Origin: JAXMCI01 sp046349435
Lineage (GTDB): Bacteria; Pseudomonadota; Alphaproteobacteria; Dongiales; Dongiaceae
Direction of reading: 5' to 3'
NCBI GenBank assembly: GCA_046349435.1
Contig: JAXMCI010000018.1
Coordinates: 1 to 64,000 of the forward strand
Length of the DNA stretch: 64,000 nt
Every line of letters starts with the position of its first letter. Positions within the stretch are counted from its first letter, which is position 1. Shown piece after piece: positions 26,648 to 34,682 of this stretch. The notes under the pieces are model-generated. The model worked only from the letters and a program-made list of their open reading frames with translations. It was not told the DNA's origin and searched no databases. The translations under genes and the position numbers were made by a program.

Positions 26648-26662
26648 GCAATCGTCATGCCA
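26648..26662 (-). promoter_or_regulatory. Sigma-54 promoter candidate for the GRDP/flavoprotein pair
   Basis: Read on the minus strand, TGGCATGACGATTGC fits TGGCAYR-N4-TTGC. GG and GC are separated by exactly ten bases; only T for C at the sixth position departs from consensus. The start would fall near 26636, about 25 bases before the ATG at 26611. A DctD-like sigma-54 activator gene lies directly upstream. Confidence 0.68.
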
Positions 26663-26792
26663 CAGGCGGGATCGGCGGCCTCGGCGGCCTCGCGGCAAGG
26701 GCGGCCGGTCGGATGCGCCGGCGATGTGCAGGATCACGGTCATGGTCCTTCCCGTCGTTGCCGCCGTCGCACCGGCGGCCTCGGCGAGGATT

Positions 26793-26819
26793 CGCCGACA
26801 GGGCGGCGACCGGTCGGCG
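26793..26819. promoter_or_regulatory. Inverted repeat: activator site or terminator candidate
   Basis: CGCCGAC (26793-26799) and GTCGGCG (26813-26819) form a perfect repeat around 13 bases, with CGACCGGTCG (26807-26816) nested and palindromic. It sits just past the stop of the activator gene and about 130 bases upstream of the sigma-54 element. It could be an enhancer site or simply the activator gene's terminator. Confidence 0.35.
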
Positions 26820-26827
26820 GCTCGCCG

Positions 26828-28180
26828 TCAGGTCCGGTGTGCCGTCCGGCTCAGCCCGTGGCGGCGCATCCGGTCGTTCAGCGTCCGGACGGGCAGACCC
26901 AGCTCGTCTGCGACCGCCTGGATGCGGCCCTGGTGGCGGGCAAGCGCCTGCTCGATCAGGCAGCGCTCGAACGCGTCGAGCTGCTGCGCGAGGCTCTGTG
27001 GCCTCTCGCCGGCAACCGACGCCAGGCCGGCGAAGCTGCCGCCCGCGCGGTGCAGCCCCAGCACGTAGCGCTCCGCGGCATTGCGCAGCTCCCGCACGTT
27101 GCCCGGCCAGTCATGGCTCATCAGCGCCCGGAGGTCGTCGGCGCCCGGCCGCGGCGGCTGCCGTCCGTGCCGCGCCGCCAGCTCCAGCACGAAGGCCTCG
27201 AACAGCAGCGGGATATCCTCCCGGCGCTCGCGCAGCGGCGGAATGCGCAGCTCGGCGACGTCGAGCCGGTAGAACAGGTCCTGGCGGAACGCGCCGGCGG
27301 CGGCGGCGGCCAGCAGGTCCTTCTGCGTTGCCGCTACCACCCGGAAGTCGGTCGACACCGGCTCGTTCGAGCCCAGCCGCTCCACGACCCTCTCCTGCAG
27401 GGCGCGCAGCAGCTTGCCTTGCAGCGCGAGCGGCAGGCTGTCGACCTCGTCGAGGAAGAGCGTCCCGCCATGGGCGTGCTCGAGCCGGCCGGCCCGACGC
27501 CGGGCAGCGCCGGTGAAGGCCCCCGCCTCGTGCCCGAACAACTCGCTCTCGACCAGGCTCTCCGGCAGCGCCGCGCAGTTTACCGGCACGAAGCGTCGCT
27601 GCCGCCGGCCGCCGAGCTCGTGCAGCGCACGGGCGACCACCTCCTTGCCGGTGCCGGTCTCGCCGATCACCAGGACGTTGGCGTCGGTATCGGCGATGGC
27701 GGCGACCGCCCGCCGCAGCGCCTCGATCGCCGCCGAGCCGCCCAGCAGCCTCGCCTCGAGCCCGGCCTTGTGCTGCAGCGCCGCCCGCAGCGCCCGGTTC
27801 TCCAGCACCAGCGCCCGGGCCTGGAGGGCGCGGCCGACCATCTCGCGCAGCCGGGCCGCCTCGTAGGGGCGCTGGATGAAGTCGTAGGCGCCGTCCCGCA
27901 TCGCCTCGACGGCCATGGCGATGTCGCCATAGCCGGTCACCAGGATGACGGGCAGCTCCGGGTCGGCGGCGCGGGCCCGCCGCAGCAGCTCGAGGCCGTC
28001 CATGCGCGGCATCTTGATGTCGGCGACGAGGATGCCGTCGAAGCCGCCGGCGAGCCGGGCTACCGCTGCCGGGCCGTCGGCCAGGGCGATGGTGCCGCTG
28101 CCGACGCCGTCAAGCTGCTGGGTCAGCAGGTCGCGGTTCACCGGATCGTCGTCGACGACCAGGATGCCGACGGCGGTCAT
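26828..28180 (-). CDS. Sigma-54-dependent response regulator (DctD/NtrC-like)
   Basis: A 450-residue regulator. The receiver domain (1-120) has acidic pocket VVDDD and phospho-acceptor Asp54 in VADIKMPRMDG. A AAA+ domain follows (about 140-370) with Walker A GETGTGKE, sigma-54 contact loop GAFTGA and Walker B TLFLDE. A Fis-like helix-turn-helix closes the protein (IQAVADELGLPVRTLNDRMRRHG). The NDRMRRHG ending is characteristic of DctD-type proteins. It is translationally coupled to the cognate kinase gene (ATGA overlap). No dicarboxylate carrier is nearby; the nearest sigma-54 promoter candidate is the one at 26648-26662, immediately downstream. Confidence 0.9.
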   Translation of the reverse strand: MTAVGILVVDDDPVNRDLLTQQLDGVGSGTIALADGPAAVARLAGGFDGILVADIKMPRMDGLELLRRARAADPELPVILVTGYGDIAMAVEAMRDGAYDFIQRPYEAARLREMVGRALQARALVLENRALRAALQHKAGLEARLLGGSAAIEALRRAVAAIADTDANVLVIGETGTGKEVVARALHELGGRRQRRFVPVNCAALPESLVESELFGHEAGAFTGAARRRAGRLEHAHGGTLFLDEVDSLPLALQGKLLRALQERVVERLGSNEPVSTDFRVVAATQKDLLAAAAAGAFRQDLFYRLDVAELRIPPLRERREDIPLLFEAFVLELAARHGRQPPRPGADDLRALMSHDWPGNVRELRNAAERYVLGLHRAGGSFAGLASVAGERPQSLAQQLDAFERCLIEQALARHQGRIQAVADELGLPVRTLNDRMRRHGLSRTAHRT

Positions 28181-29895
28181 GCTGCCATGCCGGGCGCCGG
28201 GCCCGCCCGGCCGGCGTGGGCCATCGGATGCACGATCGGCAGGGTCAGCGTGAAGACCGTGCCGACGCCGGGCCGGCTCTCGACGGAGATGGCGCCGCCC
28301 ATGCGCTGCGCGAACTGGCGGCAGATCGCCAGCCCCAGGCCCGTCCCCTCGCGGCGGTGAGCCTCGACGCGCTCGAACTCCTGGAAGATGCGCGCCTGGT
28401 CGGCGGGGTCGATGCCGATGCCGGTATCGGCGACCAGGATCTCGACGTGGTCGTCCCGGCGGCGGGCCGTCACCGTGATGCTGCCCTGGTCGGTGTACTT
28501 CTCGGCATTGGTCAGCAGGTTGCGCAGCACGCGCCGCAGCTTGTCGTAGTCCTGCAGCAGCGGTGGCAGGTCGGGGAGCAGCTCGCAGGCGAGGCGGATG
28601 CCGTTACGCTGGACGAGCGGCTCGATGGTGGCGCAGCAGGCCTCGACCAGGGGCGCCAGGCTGAACCAGCCACATTTGAGCCGATCCTCGCTGGCGTAGT
28701 CGATCAAGCTCGCGATCAGATCGTTGAGCTCCTGCCCCTGGCCACATAGCTTCTTAAGGTTGTCCCGCTGTACCGGCGGCAGCTGCTCGCCGGCTTTCTC
28801 CAGCACCAGGCCGGCAAAGCCGAGGATGGTGTTCAGCGGGTTGCGCATGTCGTGGTGGACCGCGTTGAGAAACCTCGACTTGGCGAGGTTCGCCTCGGCC
28901 GCTTGTTCGAGCGCCGCCTTCAGCCGCTCGGTGAGGCGGACCAGCTCCGCGGTGCGCGCCCGCCGGGCCAGCAGGTAGCTCCCCGCCAGCACCAGGAGCG
29001 CGGCGGCGAGCAGCACCAGCGCTGCGTCCCGGAAGGCCGCGCCGTAGACGGGCGCGGTCGCCGCAGCCGCGAACAGCCGCCACTCATGGCCCGGCACGGC
29101 GACGATCCGGCCGAGCATCGGGTCGCCCGCCAGGGACAGGAAGGCGTCGCGGCCCGGCTGAAGGTCGTGGCCGGCGAGGAGCGGCGGCCGGTCGAGGTAC
29201 TCGGGGAGGTACTGCCGCTCGCCCCGGAGCCGTTCGCGGTCTTCGGGACGCAGCGGCTGCAGCGGCCGGTACTTCCACGCGGGGATGTCCGACAGGAAGA
29301 TCATCCCCGCCGCATCAACCAGCCCGACTCGCCCGCCGGAGGCCGACCAGGACTTCTCGAGCGGCGACAGGTCGACCTTGGCCACGGCAACGCCGATGGC
29401 CGGGCCGGCCGCGTCGATCCGGCGCGCGATGTAGTAGCCGGGAATGCCGCTGGTGGCGCCGATGGCATAGTAGCGGCCCTCGCCGTCTCTCATCGCATCC
29501 TTGAAATAATTGCGAAACCAGTAGGACTTGCCGACCCGGCTGTCCGGTTCGCGCCAGTTGCTCGAGGCCAATGTCAGCCCGGCCGCATTCATCACGAAGA
29601 GGTCGTGCGTGCCGGCTGCGGTGCTGACGACCTCGAGATAGCGATTGGCCACGTCGACCGCGGCGTCGTCGGGAGCCCGCAGCAGGCGGCCGATGCGCTC
29701 GTCCTGGCCTACCACCGAAGGCAGGTAGCGGAAGCGATCGGCTTCTGTGGCGACGGTGCCGGCCGCCAGCGAAAGCCCCCCGTCGAGGTCGGCGCCCAGC
29801 CGCGCCATCCCGTCCTGGAAGGCGATGTACCACGCCGCCGCGGCCGCGCTGACCGAAGCGCTCAGCAACACCGCCAGCAGGAGCCGGAAACGCAT
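28177..29895 (-). CDS. Sensor histidine kinase (DctB-like)
   Basis: A 572-residue membrane kinase. A first transmembrane helix (about 3-22) is followed by a large periplasmic double-CACHE-like sensor domain (about 25-290, with ASNWREPDSRVGKSYWFRNY), a second helix (about 295-320, ALVLLAAALLVLAGSYLLA), a HisKA domain with His in VHHDMRNPLN and a HATPase with NLLTNAEKYT, DTGIGID and GTGLGLAI. The ATG at 29895 starts a protein with a good membrane anchor. It likely phosphorylates the response regulator encoded by the overlapping gene. The ligand is unknown; related sensors bind C4-dicarboxylates or other small acids. Its catalytic core is nearly identical to that of the hybrid kinase at 31501. 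Confidence 0.88.
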   Translation of the reverse strand: MRFRLLLAVLLSASVSAAAAAWYIAFQDGMARLGADLDGGLSLAAGTVATEADRFRYLPSVVGQDERIGRLLRAPDDAAVDVANRYLEVVSTAAGTHDLFVMNAAGLTLASSNWREPDSRVGKSYWFRNYFKDAMRDGEGRYYAIGATSGIPGYYIARRIDAAGPAIGVAVAKVDLSPLEKSWSASGGRVGLVDAAGMIFLSDIPAWKYRPLQPLRPEDRERLRGERQYLPEYLDRPPLLAGHDLQPGRDAFLSLAGDPMLGRIVAVPGHEWRLFAAAATAPVYGAAFRDAALVLLAAALLVLAGSYLLARRARTAELVRLTERLKAALEQAAEANLAKSRFLNAVHHDMRNPLNTILGFAGLVLEKAGEQLPPVQRDNLKKLCGQGQELNDLIASLIDYASEDRLKCGWFSLAPLVEACCATIEPLVQRNGIRLACELLPDLPPLLQDYDKLRRVLRNLLTNAEKYTDQGSITVTARRRDDHVEILVADTGIGIDPADQARIFQEFERVEAHRREGTGLGLAICRQFAQRMGGAISVESRPGVGTVFTLTLPIVHPMAHAGRAGPAPGMAA

Positions 29896-30206
29896 GTTCG
29901 AACGGCGCTCCTGTCGGATCTGCCCCGCTGACGCGCAGAGCGAAACACAGGCAAGAGAACGAAACTGCGCAACCCGGTGCCTGCACATTATATGCCATAA
30001 TTGTTCACTGCGGCATTGAAGTTTGAATCCTGCGGAATGGCGGATTTCCGCCGGACTCGCCGGCAGGATCCGGCGGTCAGCCGCCGATGCCGGCATGATT
30101 CCGCCGGCGTCGCGGCGCGTGGCATGCCCCGCGCAACGGGCCGGTGGAAGGGCCCGGCTCGCCGGCCGCATCGAGCGGCCGCCACGGTCGGGCGGGAGGG
30201 CGATCG
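29896..30206. other. Divergent promoter region between the DctB-like kinase and a small membrane protein
   Basis: No gene is seen in these 311 bases. An AT-rich patch at 29985-30020 holds TATAAT on the minus strand (29992 to 29987), a good -10 for the kinase operon about 90 bases before its ATG, though no clear -35 is present. GGGAGGG at 30194-30200 is the ribosome binding site of the plus-strand gene. Confidence 0.4.
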
Positions 30207-30452
30207 ATGTCGACGAGCGGTCGGGTACTGGCGGGGATCGCGATCGGCGTGGCTGGCCTGGTGCTGGCACATCATGGGCACGCGTTCGGCCGGACGGTCG
30301 CGCTCTTCGCGTTCTTCGCCGCCGCTGCCGCCATCCGGCGCGGCTTCGGCGTCCACGCGACCGCGGGCGAGGACGGCGCCTCGGCGCAGTGCGACGGCGA
30401 CAGCGGTTGCGGCGGCGACGGCGGTTGCTGCGGCGACGGCTGCAGTGGCTAG
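30207..30452 (+). CDS. Small membrane protein with a cysteine-rich tail
   Basis: An 81-residue protein. GGGAGGG lies seven bases before the ATG. Residues about 7-43 form one long or two short hydrophobic segments (VLAGIAIGVAGLVLA and TVALFAFFAAAAAI). The tail, from about residue 55, is Gly/Asp/Cys-rich and carries five cysteines within about 20 residues (QCDGDSGCGGDGGCCGDGC). Such tails occur on small membrane proteins of unknown role and could bind metal. The gene is convergent with the cyclase-type regulator gene, with the two stop codons overlapping. I do not recognise a family. Confidence 0.6.
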   Translation: MSTSGRVLAGIAIGVAGLVLAHHGHAFGRTVALFAFFAAAAAIRRGFGVHATAGEDGASAQCDGDSGCGGDGGCCGDGCSG

Positions 30453-31504
30453 ATGCCGCGGTCGAGGCGGCTGACCTCGACCAGATCGGTGACGCTGCGC
30501 AGCCGCTGCGGCCCGAGCGGGGTGAGGCTGAAGCGACCGGCGAGGCGCCGGGCGCTTTCCGGGCAGACCAGGATTTCTCCCGCCTTGGCGAGGCCCGCCA
30601 GGCGGGCGCCCAGATTGGCGACGAATCCCTCCGCCGTGTAGACCCAGCGGACGTCGCGCAGCCCTTCGAACTTGGTCGAGCCGACGGCGGCGGTACCCGA
30701 GCTCAGCCCGATATGGACGGCGATCGGCGGCCCATCCCCGGCCGCGTTCAGCTCCGCCGTGGCCGCCATCAGCGCCAGCGCGGTCTCGGCGGCCTTGCGG
30801 CTGTGGCCGGCCGGGTCGGCCTGGTGGAAGATGGCGAGGAGCCCGTCTCCGGCGGTGCTGCTGATGTCGCCCTCGAAGGCGCGGATGCGATCGAGGAAGG
30901 CGGAGAAGTAGCGCTCGACCAGCCGCGACAGCGCATCGGCCGGCATGGTCGCGCTGAGCGCCGTGTAGCCGGAGATGTCGGCGAACAGGTATGCCGCATC
31001 CTGCTCGCGCTTCTCCAGCTCGGGCGCCGCCGGGTTTGCGGCGACCAGCCGGCGGACCACGTCCGGCACGAACTTGGCATAGTGGTCGCGCACCTGGACG
31101 ACCTGCCGCAGGGCCGCATCCACCGCCCGCCTGGCCCGCAGGGCGGCCCGGATGCGGGCCTGCAGCTCGCGGTCGTCGACCGGCTTGGTGAGGAACTCGT
31201 CGGCGCCCGCCTCAAAGCCGCGCACGCGGTCGTCGATGGCGTGCAAAGCCGTCATCATCACGACATGGACGAGCTGCGTGCGGTCGTCGGACTTGAGGCG
31301 GCGACAGGTCTCGAAGCCGTCCATCACCGGCATCAGCACGTCGAGGATCACCAGGCTGGGCGCCCCCTGCGCGACCCGCTCCAGGGCCTCCCGGCCGTTG
31401 CGTGCCTCGATCGGGCGATAGCCCAGCCCCTCCAGCTTCTGCACCAGGATGTCGCGGTTGAAGGGATCGTCATCGACGATCAGGATGGTGGCGGGCTCGC
31501 TCAT
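30449..31504 (-). CDS. Response regulator with class III cyclase-like output domain
   Basis: A 351-residue protein. The receiver domain (1-120) has Asp55 in LVILDVLMPVMDG. A short helical linker leads to a cyclase homology domain (about 160-340). Metal-binding aspartates are kept (FADISGYT and AGDGLLAIF), as is the transition-state N-xxx-R pair (ANLGAR). The residues that select adenine in class III adenylate cyclases are replaced: the Lys before GDG is Ser (SSTAGDG), and the Asp in the YTxxGD segment is Phe (YTAEGFVAN). It may make another nucleotide or act as a binding domain. The ATG overlaps the stop of the hybrid kinase gene, so it is probably phosphorylated by that kinase. Confidence 0.82.
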   Translation of the reverse strand: MSEPATILIVDDDPFNRDILVQKLEGLGYRPIEARNGREALERVAQGAPSLVILDVLMPVMDGFETCRRLKSDDRTQLVHVVMMTALHAIDDRVRGFEAGADEFLTKPVDDRELQARIRAALRARRAVDAALRQVVQVRDHYAKFVPDVVRRLVAANPAAPELEKREQDAAYLFADISGYTALSATMPADALSRLVERYFSAFLDRIRAFEGDISSTAGDGLLAIFHQADPAGHSRKAAETALALMAATAELNAAGDGPPIAVHIGLSSGTAAVGSTKFEGLRDVRWVYTAEGFVANLGARLAGLAKAGEILVCPESARRLAGRFSLTPLGPQRLRSVTDLVEVSRLDRGI

Positions 31505-34119
31505 GCGGCCTCTCCGGAGTCCGTCCCGAGCAGCCGGCGCAGCGTCTCGAGCAGCAGGGCATCGTCGATCGGCTTCGCCAGGAAGGCGGCGCAGCCGATT
31601 GCCATAAGCGCCGCGCGGTCGATCCCTGCCAGGTTGGCGCTCACCGCGACGACCGGGATATGGGCGAGCGCCGGGTCCGCCTTGATCCGCCGGATGGCCT
31701 CGCGTCCGTCGACCCTGGGCAGCCAGAGGTCCATCAGGATCAGCGCCGGCCGCTCCCGCCGCGCCGCCTCGACCGCCTCGGCGCCGTCCTCGGCCAGCAG
31801 CACCTCGCAGTGCGGCGCCAGCCGCTGGGCGAGATAGTCGCGGTTCGGCGGCGAATCGTCGACCACCAGGATGCGGGGCCGCTCCCCCGCCGGCGGCGCG
31901 ACCCAAGAGGCCGCGCGCGGCGCCGCCGGGAGGCCGGCCGGCGACCTGGCCGCCTCGGGATGCACCATCGGCACGGAAAGCGTGAAGACCGACCCCTCGC
32001 CGCGGCGGCTCGTCACGGCGATCCGGCCGCCCATGCGCAAGGCGAACTCGCGGCAGATCGCCAGCCCCAGCCCGGTGCCCTCGCGGCGTTCCTCGGGACC
32101 CTCGACGCGCTCGAACTCCTGGAAGATGCGCTCCTGGTCGGCGGGATCGATGCCGATGCCGGTATCGGCGACCAGGATCTCGACGATCTCGTCCCGGCGG
32201 CGTGCCGTCACCGTGATGCTGCCGCTGTCCGTGTACTTCTCGGCGTTGCTCAGCAGGTTGCGCAGCACCCGCCGCAGCTTGTCGTAGTCCTGCAGCAGCG
32301 GCGGCAGGTCGGGCGGCAGCTCGCAGGCGAGGCGGATGCCGCGGCGCTGGGCGAGCGGCTCGATCGTGGCGCAGCAGGCCTCGACCAGCGGCGCCAGGCC
32401 GAACCAGCCGCTCTTCAGCCGGTCCTCGCTGGCGTAGTCGATCACGCTCTCCACCAGCTCCTTGAGTTCCCGCCCCTGCCCGGACAGCTTCTCGAGGTTC
32501 CGCCGCTGCACCGGCGGCAGCCGGTCGCCGGCGTGCTCCAGCACCAGGCCGGCATAGCCGAGGATGGCGTTCAGCGGGTTGCGGATGTCGTGGCTGACCG
32601 CGTTGAGAAACCGGCTCTTGCCCTGGTTCGCCGCCTCGGCCCGGTGCTGCGCCTCGGCGGCCGCGGTCAGCGCCGCCTGCAGCTCCGCGGTGCGTCGCTC
32701 GACCAGCTGCTCGAGGGCGTGGCGGTGGAGCGCGAGCTCGACCTCGGCCTTCTTGCGCTCGGTGATGTCGCCATAGATATGGATGAGCTGGCCACCCGGC
32801 ATCCGGCTGCGCTTGATCTCGACCCAGGTGCCGTCGGCCCGCCGCACCTCGATCTGCCGGACCGCCTGCTGGCGCGCGCGGTCGAGCCGCTCCTGGAGCT
32901 GGCGGGCGGGGTCGCCCGGGCCATAGTCCCCGCGCGCGATGTTGAAGCGCAGGATATCGGCGAAGGGGCGGCCGCGCCGGACCAGGGACTCCGGGTAGCT
33001 GTTGAGCCGCAGGTACGGGCTGTTCCAGGCGGCCAGGCGCAGCTCCTGGTCGAACACCGCGACGCCGACGCTCATGTTCTCCAGGATGCGGCGCAGCTCG
33101 TCGGCCTGGCGAGTCTCGCCCCGGACGCGATGGAAGAAGGCGCCGGCCAGCAGCAGCGCGGCCGCCAGCAGGACCAGCGCTGCCCCCAGCCCCGCCGCCA
33201 CCTCGACGGGAGCGACAGGATAGGCGCCGACGGCGCGCCAGCCCTCGCTCGGAATGGCGGCGATCCGCAGCAGCATCGAGCTGCCGCCATGGTCGATGAT
33301 GACATCCTCGCCGCCGGGCGTGGGAGCGGCGCCAAGCAGCGCGGGCCGCTCGAGCGTGCCCGGGTCGAACTGCCGCTCCCGTAGGATGCGTTCGCGCGCC
33401 GCATTGGCGAGCGGAACCAGCGGCCGCAGCTTCCAGCCGGCCTCGCTCGACAGGATGATCATGCCGGCCTGATCGACCACCGCCGCGATCTCGCCGGCAT
33501 CGCGCCAGGCGCGCTCGAGCGGGCTCATGTCGACCTTCACCGCCACCACGCCGAGCGGCGCCGCGTCCGTGCCGACCCGCGCCGCGAGGTAGTAGCCGGG
33601 GCGGCCGGTCGTCACCCCCTGGGCGTAGTAGTGGGCGCCGCCGGCGGCCAGCGCGTCGCGAAAGTAGGGGCGGAAACCGTAGTCCTTGCCCTTGAAGGTC
33701 TGCGGCTCGCGCCAGTTGCTGGCGGCGAGCGTCCGGCCGCCTGTGTCCATGACGTAGAGCGCCTCGGCTCCGGCGGCGCGGTTGACCGTCTCGAGGTAGC
33801 GGTCGGCGGCAGCGATCCGCTCGGGATCGCCGGGCTGGCTCAGCAGGGCGATGATGCGCTCGTCCTGCGCCGCGACGAAGGGCAGGGTGCGGAAGCGCTC
33901 CACCTCGGTGACGACGGTGCGGGCCTTCAGCGAGAGGCGCTCATCGGCCCGCTCGCGCAGAGCGGCCATCTGCCAGCGGCCGACGGCGAGCCAGGCAGCC
34001 AGCGCGACGGCAATGGCGGCGGCGATCAGCAGGAGCGGCAACAGGGTCCGCATCCGGTCCAGTGCGAGCCCCCGCCGAGGCGGTCGCGGGAACCCGGCGG
34101 GCGGCTGCGGCGGGGACAT
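31501..34119 (-). CDS. Hybrid sensor histidine kinase with PAS and receiver domains
   Basis: An 872-residue protein from the ATG complementary to 34117-34119; an alternative start at 34053 would drop 22 residues. In order: transmembrane helix (about 25-45), periplasmic CACHE-like sensor (about 48-320, LAASNWREPQTFKGKDYGFR), second helix (about 325-345), PAS domain (about 370-490, ending GDITERKKAE), coiled coil, HisKA with His in VSHDIRNPLN, HATPase (NLLSNAEKYT, GTGLGLAI) and a C-terminal receiver with Asp in LILMDLWLPRVDG. Sensor and catalytic parts closely match the DctB-like kinase, so the two arose by duplication. It is translationally coupled to the cyclase-type regulator. Confidence 0.88.
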   Translation of the reverse strand: MSPPQPPAGFPRPPRRGLALDRMRTLLPLLLIAAAIAVALAAWLAVGRWQMAALRERADERLSLKARTVVTEVERFRTLPFVAAQDERIIALLSQPGDPERIAAADRYLETVNRAAGAEALYVMDTGGRTLAASNWREPQTFKGKDYGFRPYFRDALAAGGAHYYAQGVTTGRPGYYLAARVGTDAAPLGVVAVKVDMSPLERAWRDAGEIAAVVDQAGMIILSSEAGWKLRPLVPLANAARERILRERQFDPGTLERPALLGAAPTPGGEDVIIDHGGSSMLLRIAAIPSEGWRAVGAYPVAPVEVAAGLGAALVLLAAALLLAGAFFHRVRGETRQADELRRILENMSVGVAVFDQELRLAAWNSPYLRLNSYPESLVRRGRPFADILRFNIARGDYGPGDPARQLQERLDRARQQAVRQIEVRRADGTWVEIKRSRMPGGQLIHIYGDITERKKAEVELALHRHALEQLVERRTAELQAALTAAAEAQHRAEAANQGKSRFLNAVSHDIRNPLNAILGYAGLVLEHAGDRLPPVQRRNLEKLSGQGRELKELVESVIDYASEDRLKSGWFGLAPLVEACCATIEPLAQRRGIRLACELPPDLPPLLQDYDKLRRVLRNLLSNAEKYTDSGSITVTARRRDEIVEILVADTGIGIDPADQERIFQEFERVEGPEERREGTGLGLAICREFALRMGGRIAVTSRRGEGSVFTLSVPMVHPEAARSPAGLPAAPRAASWVAPPAGERPRILVVDDSPPNRDYLAQRLAPHCEVLLAEDGAEAVEAARRERPALILMDLWLPRVDGREAIRRIKADPALAHIPVVAVSANLAGIDRAALMAIGCAAFLAKPIDDALLLETLRRLLGTDSGEAA

Positions 34120-34336
34120 CGAGCCATCGCCGGCCGCGATCGCATGGGTCGCGCGATACCGCCTCACCGAGGCCAGCCTCCCGCCCCTCGCGCGCCAGCT
34201 GCCATGGACCGGTCGGTGAGATCCTTCATGATCCCCTCGCGTGTGACGAGATCCGTTGGGGAAGGATGCGAGCAAGTCGCGTGCCAGCCGCCGGCACCCC
34301 CGGCGCAGCCCTTCGCCGGCGCGCCGGCTCGGGTCC

Positions 34337-34366
34337 GCCGGTACGCTGCTCTTGGCCGGTACGCTG
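34337..34366. repeat. 12-base direct repeat upstream of the hybrid kinase
   Basis: GCCGGTACGCTG occurs at 34337-34348 and again at 34355-34366, 18 bases apart. Direct repeats at close to two helical turns can be regulator sites; nothing else links them to a known protein. Confidence 0.5.
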
Positions 34367-34430
34367 TCGGCAAGGGCGGGTTGTCCGCCCAGCGCCGCCG
34401 GGCAGGGACCGCGGTCGCTCGCGGCAGGAT

Positions 34431-34453
34431 GCTGTCGGGGGTGATCCGACAGC
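34431..34453 (-). terminator. Hairpin downstream of the M13 peptidase gene
   Basis: GCTGTCGG (34431-34438) and CCGACAGC (34446-34453) form a perfect 8-base-pair stem with a 7-base loop, about 230 bases past the peptidase stop. It has no T-tract, so it is only a possible terminator. Confidence 0.3.
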
Positions 34454-34682
34454 CGCGCTCGCTATGGATCGCGAGCGATCAGCTCCGCCCCCTGGCGCGC
34501 CGGCGCCTCGGCCGGCCGGTGTTCCGGCGTCGTCCTGCCCGCAAGCCGGCTGCAGCGGCCCGCGTCGGCGGTTCCCTCGGCCGGCGAGCAGCGCACGCCC
34601 ATGGCCGCCGCGCTCCCGCCGGACCTCCGGTTCGCCGGGCCGGCGGGTGCGGGAGCGCCGGCTCGAGGTCGCGCCGGCAGCC

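Larger units (their letters stand above)
34120..34682. other. Gene-free gap upstream of the hybrid kinase
   Basis: I see no supported gene in these 563 bases. The gap holds a 12-base direct repeat and a hairpin, listed separately. Open frames here are Arg/Ala/Gly-rich shadows. Confidence 0.45.

Noticed and set aside
34164..34229. A 21-codon minus-strand frame (MKDLTDRS...) with GAGGGGATC upstream, in the hybrid kinase leader
   Set aside because: It could be a leader peptide, but it is short, low in complexity after ten residues and overlaps nothing that would give it a role.
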